This document shows positions 62,744-64,000 of a stretch of DNA of 64,000 nucleotides, one piece after another. The stretch's first letter is position 1, and each line of letters opens with the position of its first letter. Under the pieces are notes generated by a model. The model worked only from the letters and a program-made list of their open reading frames with translations. It was not told the origin of the DNA and made no database searches. This DNA is from Comamonas terrigena NBRC 13299. GTDB lineage: Bacteria > Pseudomonadota > Gammaproteobacteria > Burkholderiales > Burkholderiaceae_C. Location: contig NZ_AP019749.1 in the NCBI RefSeq assembly GCF_006740045.1, forward strand, positions 3,243,001 to 3,307,000, in the 5' to 3' direction. The translations under genes were made by a program, and so were the position numbers.

Positions 62744-62771
62744 AAAAAAAGCCAGCCGGTAGGCTGGCTTG
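62744..62771 (-). terminator. Terminator of the DUF349 gene
   Basis: On the minus strand AAGCCAGCC-TA-CCGGCTGGCTT forms a stem followed by a run of seven T. It lies 47 bases after the DUF349 stop. Confidence 0.85.
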
Positions 62772-62817
62772 CTACGGCTGCAGCGCAGGGACCGCAGGCC
62801 CTGCGCTGGCGCCCGGT

Positions 62818-64000
62818 TTACTTGCTGCCGCGCAGCAAGGCCTTGAGTGCGCTTTGCAGGCGCTGGGCCGCGCTGTCGCTGCGCTCCGCAGCCAGCACCG
62901 CCGCCACATCCTGCTCCCAGGTGGTGCGGGGGTCCGTGGCCTTGCGGTTGGTCAGCAGCTGCAGCTGCAGTGCACGGCGTGCAGACAGCTGGTCGGCCGG
63001 TGTGGGCACGTCGGCAGCCATTTCCAGGCGCAGCAGCGACTCGGCTGCCTCGCCCTTGGCGGCAGCGCCCACGGCGGCATGCCAGCTGTTGCGGGAAGCA
63101 TTGCTCAGCTTGCCCAGTTCCTGCGCGGGCGGCACCAGGGCCGCGTCGCGCTTGGACCAGGCCTCCATCAGCTGGGTCAGGGCTTCGCCATGGGCCTGTG
63201 CCGTCAGCTTGCGCAGCGCAGACTGGGCGTGTTCCTGGGCTTCACGCTGGGCGCGGAAAGCCGCATCCCCCAGGCGTGGGCCACGGGCCGGGCGCTCGAA
63301 ACGGTCACCACGATCGCCGCGGTCACCACGGTCCTGGCGGGGGCCGGGCTTGCGGCCACCAGCCGCCGCGGCCGGGGCTTCCTTGCGCATGCCGGGGCGG
63401 TCGTCGCCACGCACAGCCTTCACCGGGCGGTCGGTCGCCACCGGCGCAGCCGGTGCGGCCGCAGCGGCTGGCTGGGCGGCTTCGGCCGCAGGGGCGGCAC
63501 GCAGGGCTTCTTCCAGCGCGGTCAGGGCGGCGCGGATCTTCTGCGCATCGCCTTCGGCATTGGCGGCTTCCAGCTGCTGCGAGGCTTCCAGCACCGCACG
63601 GTCGTGGGCGCTGAGCGATTCCAGATTGACGGCACGGCTGCCGCGCTCACCGCGCTCGGCCGGCTTGCGGCTGAAAGCCTCGTCCAACGGCTTGCGGAAG
63701 GCATCCCACAGCTTCTGTTCCTGGCGGCGGTCCACCGGCACTTCCTGGGCTTCGGCCTGCCAGCGCTGCTGCAGCGCCTTGATGGCGGCGATCTGCAGGG
63801 CCGGGGCTGCGCCCAATGCCTGGGCTTCCTCGATCATGGCCTGGCGGCGCTGCAGGCTGTCCTTCTGGGCCTGCTGCAGCGGGGCTTCGGCTTCGTTGAT
63901 GGCCTGGCGCCATTGCTGTTGCAGCTCGGCATACAGCTTCTCGCCCACATGGCCACCTTCGCGCCAGCGTTCGGAAAACTGGCGCAGGCTGCGGGCCATG
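62818..64000 (-). CDS. DUF349-domain protein, 5' part beyond window
   Basis: The frame is open to the right edge; the first Met is at 63999 but the gene most likely starts further upstream. The visible 393 residues contain DUF349-type helical repeats (FSERWREGGHVGEKLYAELQ, LWDAFRKPLDEAFSRK). A low-complexity Ala/Pro linker follows, then an Arg/Asp/Gly-rich stretch with four RGD-like repeats (QDRGDRGDRGDRFERP), and a helical C-terminal domain. DUF349 proteins are long coiled helical proteins of unclear function. The basic linker suggests nucleic-acid contact (inference). Confidence 0.8.
   Translation of the reverse strand, partial: MARSLRQFSERWREGGHVGEKLYAELQQQWRQAINEAEAPLQQAQKDSLQRRQAMIEEAQALGAAPALQIAAIKALQQRWQAEAQEVPVDRRQEQKLWDAFRKPLDEAFSRKPAERGERGSRAVNLESLSAHDRAVLEASQQLEAANAEGDAQKIRAALTALEEALRAAPAAEAAQPAAAAAPAAPVATDRPVKAVRGDDRPGMRKEAPAAAAGGRKPGPRQDRGDRGDRGDRFERPARGPRLGDAAFRAQREAQEHAQSALRKLTAQAHGEALTQLMEAWSKRDAALVPPAQELGKLSNASRNSWHAAVGAAAKGEAAESLLRLEMAADVPTPADQLSARRALQLQLLTNRKATDPRTTWEQDVAAVLAAERSDSAAQRLQSALKALLRGSK

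Overview
The window is GC-rich DNA with a betaproteobacterial gene repertoire, most likely from the family Comamonadaceae (Comamonas, Delftia or Acidovorax-like; inference). Supporting signs are the split hpnCDE squalene genes, Bug/TctC-type solute receptors, bluB inside a vitamin B12 salvage cluster, zapA followed by 6S RNA, and an fnr/hemN pair with textbook FNR boxes. Gene identities rest on reading motifs by eye; no database was searched.

Bases 1 to about 9,040 are a mobile element of P2-like phage ancestry sitting against the 3' end of a tRNA-Leu(UAG) gene. From the tRNA inward it carries a tyrosine integrase, an AT-rich cargo gene with a twin-operator promoter, an AlpA/Cox-like excisionase, a string of small early genes, a gpA-type HUH rolling-circle replication protein, an Ogr/Delta-like zinc-finger protein, and a divergent repressor control region. 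No capsid, tail or terminase gene is present. Either they lie to the left of base 1 or the element is a satellite. Left of the repressor is a region that in P2-like phages often holds cargo. Here it contains a 72-residue protein made of three repeats, a decayed second copy of the repressor/operator module, and the start of a secreted protein.

Bases 9,200 to 32,100 are chromosomal. They hold a two-gene RND efflux system, hpnC, serine deaminase, two chemoreceptors, hpnD-hpnE (with a perfect FNR box upstream of hpnD), a Bug receptor, several small membrane proteins, a HAD phosphatase, ferrochelatase with an Ala/Pro tail, an aromatic-acid-type MFS transporter, and a sulfur module (periplasmic rhodanese, YeeE/YedE thiosulfate-type channel, and a 55-residue membrane peptide). 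A hexanucleotide repeat tract lies between two copies of one terminator at 31.7 to 32.1 kb.

Bases 32,100 to 37,630 are a complete tricarboxylate transport locus: tctCBA on the minus strand and its two-component system tctDE on the plus strand. Then come hslR and a periplasmic nuclease. Bases 39,200 to 54,100 are a minus-strand cobalamin cluster headed by a B12 riboswitch: btuB-cobB-cobU-btuF-btuC-btuD-cbiM-like, a terminator, cobO-bluB-cbiB-cobC-cobQ and an exported protein, a second terminator, then cobT. The gene set fits salvage and remodelling of corrinoids plus DMB synthesis rather than full corrin-ring synthesis.

Bases 54,200 to 64,000 contain a zapB-like gene, zapA, 6S RNA, a translationally coupled c-di-GMP pair (HD-GYP then PAS-GGDEF-EAL), a TauE/DsbD-2-like membrane protein with hemN, fnr, a small membrane protein, and the 3' part of a DUF349 gene cut by the window edge.
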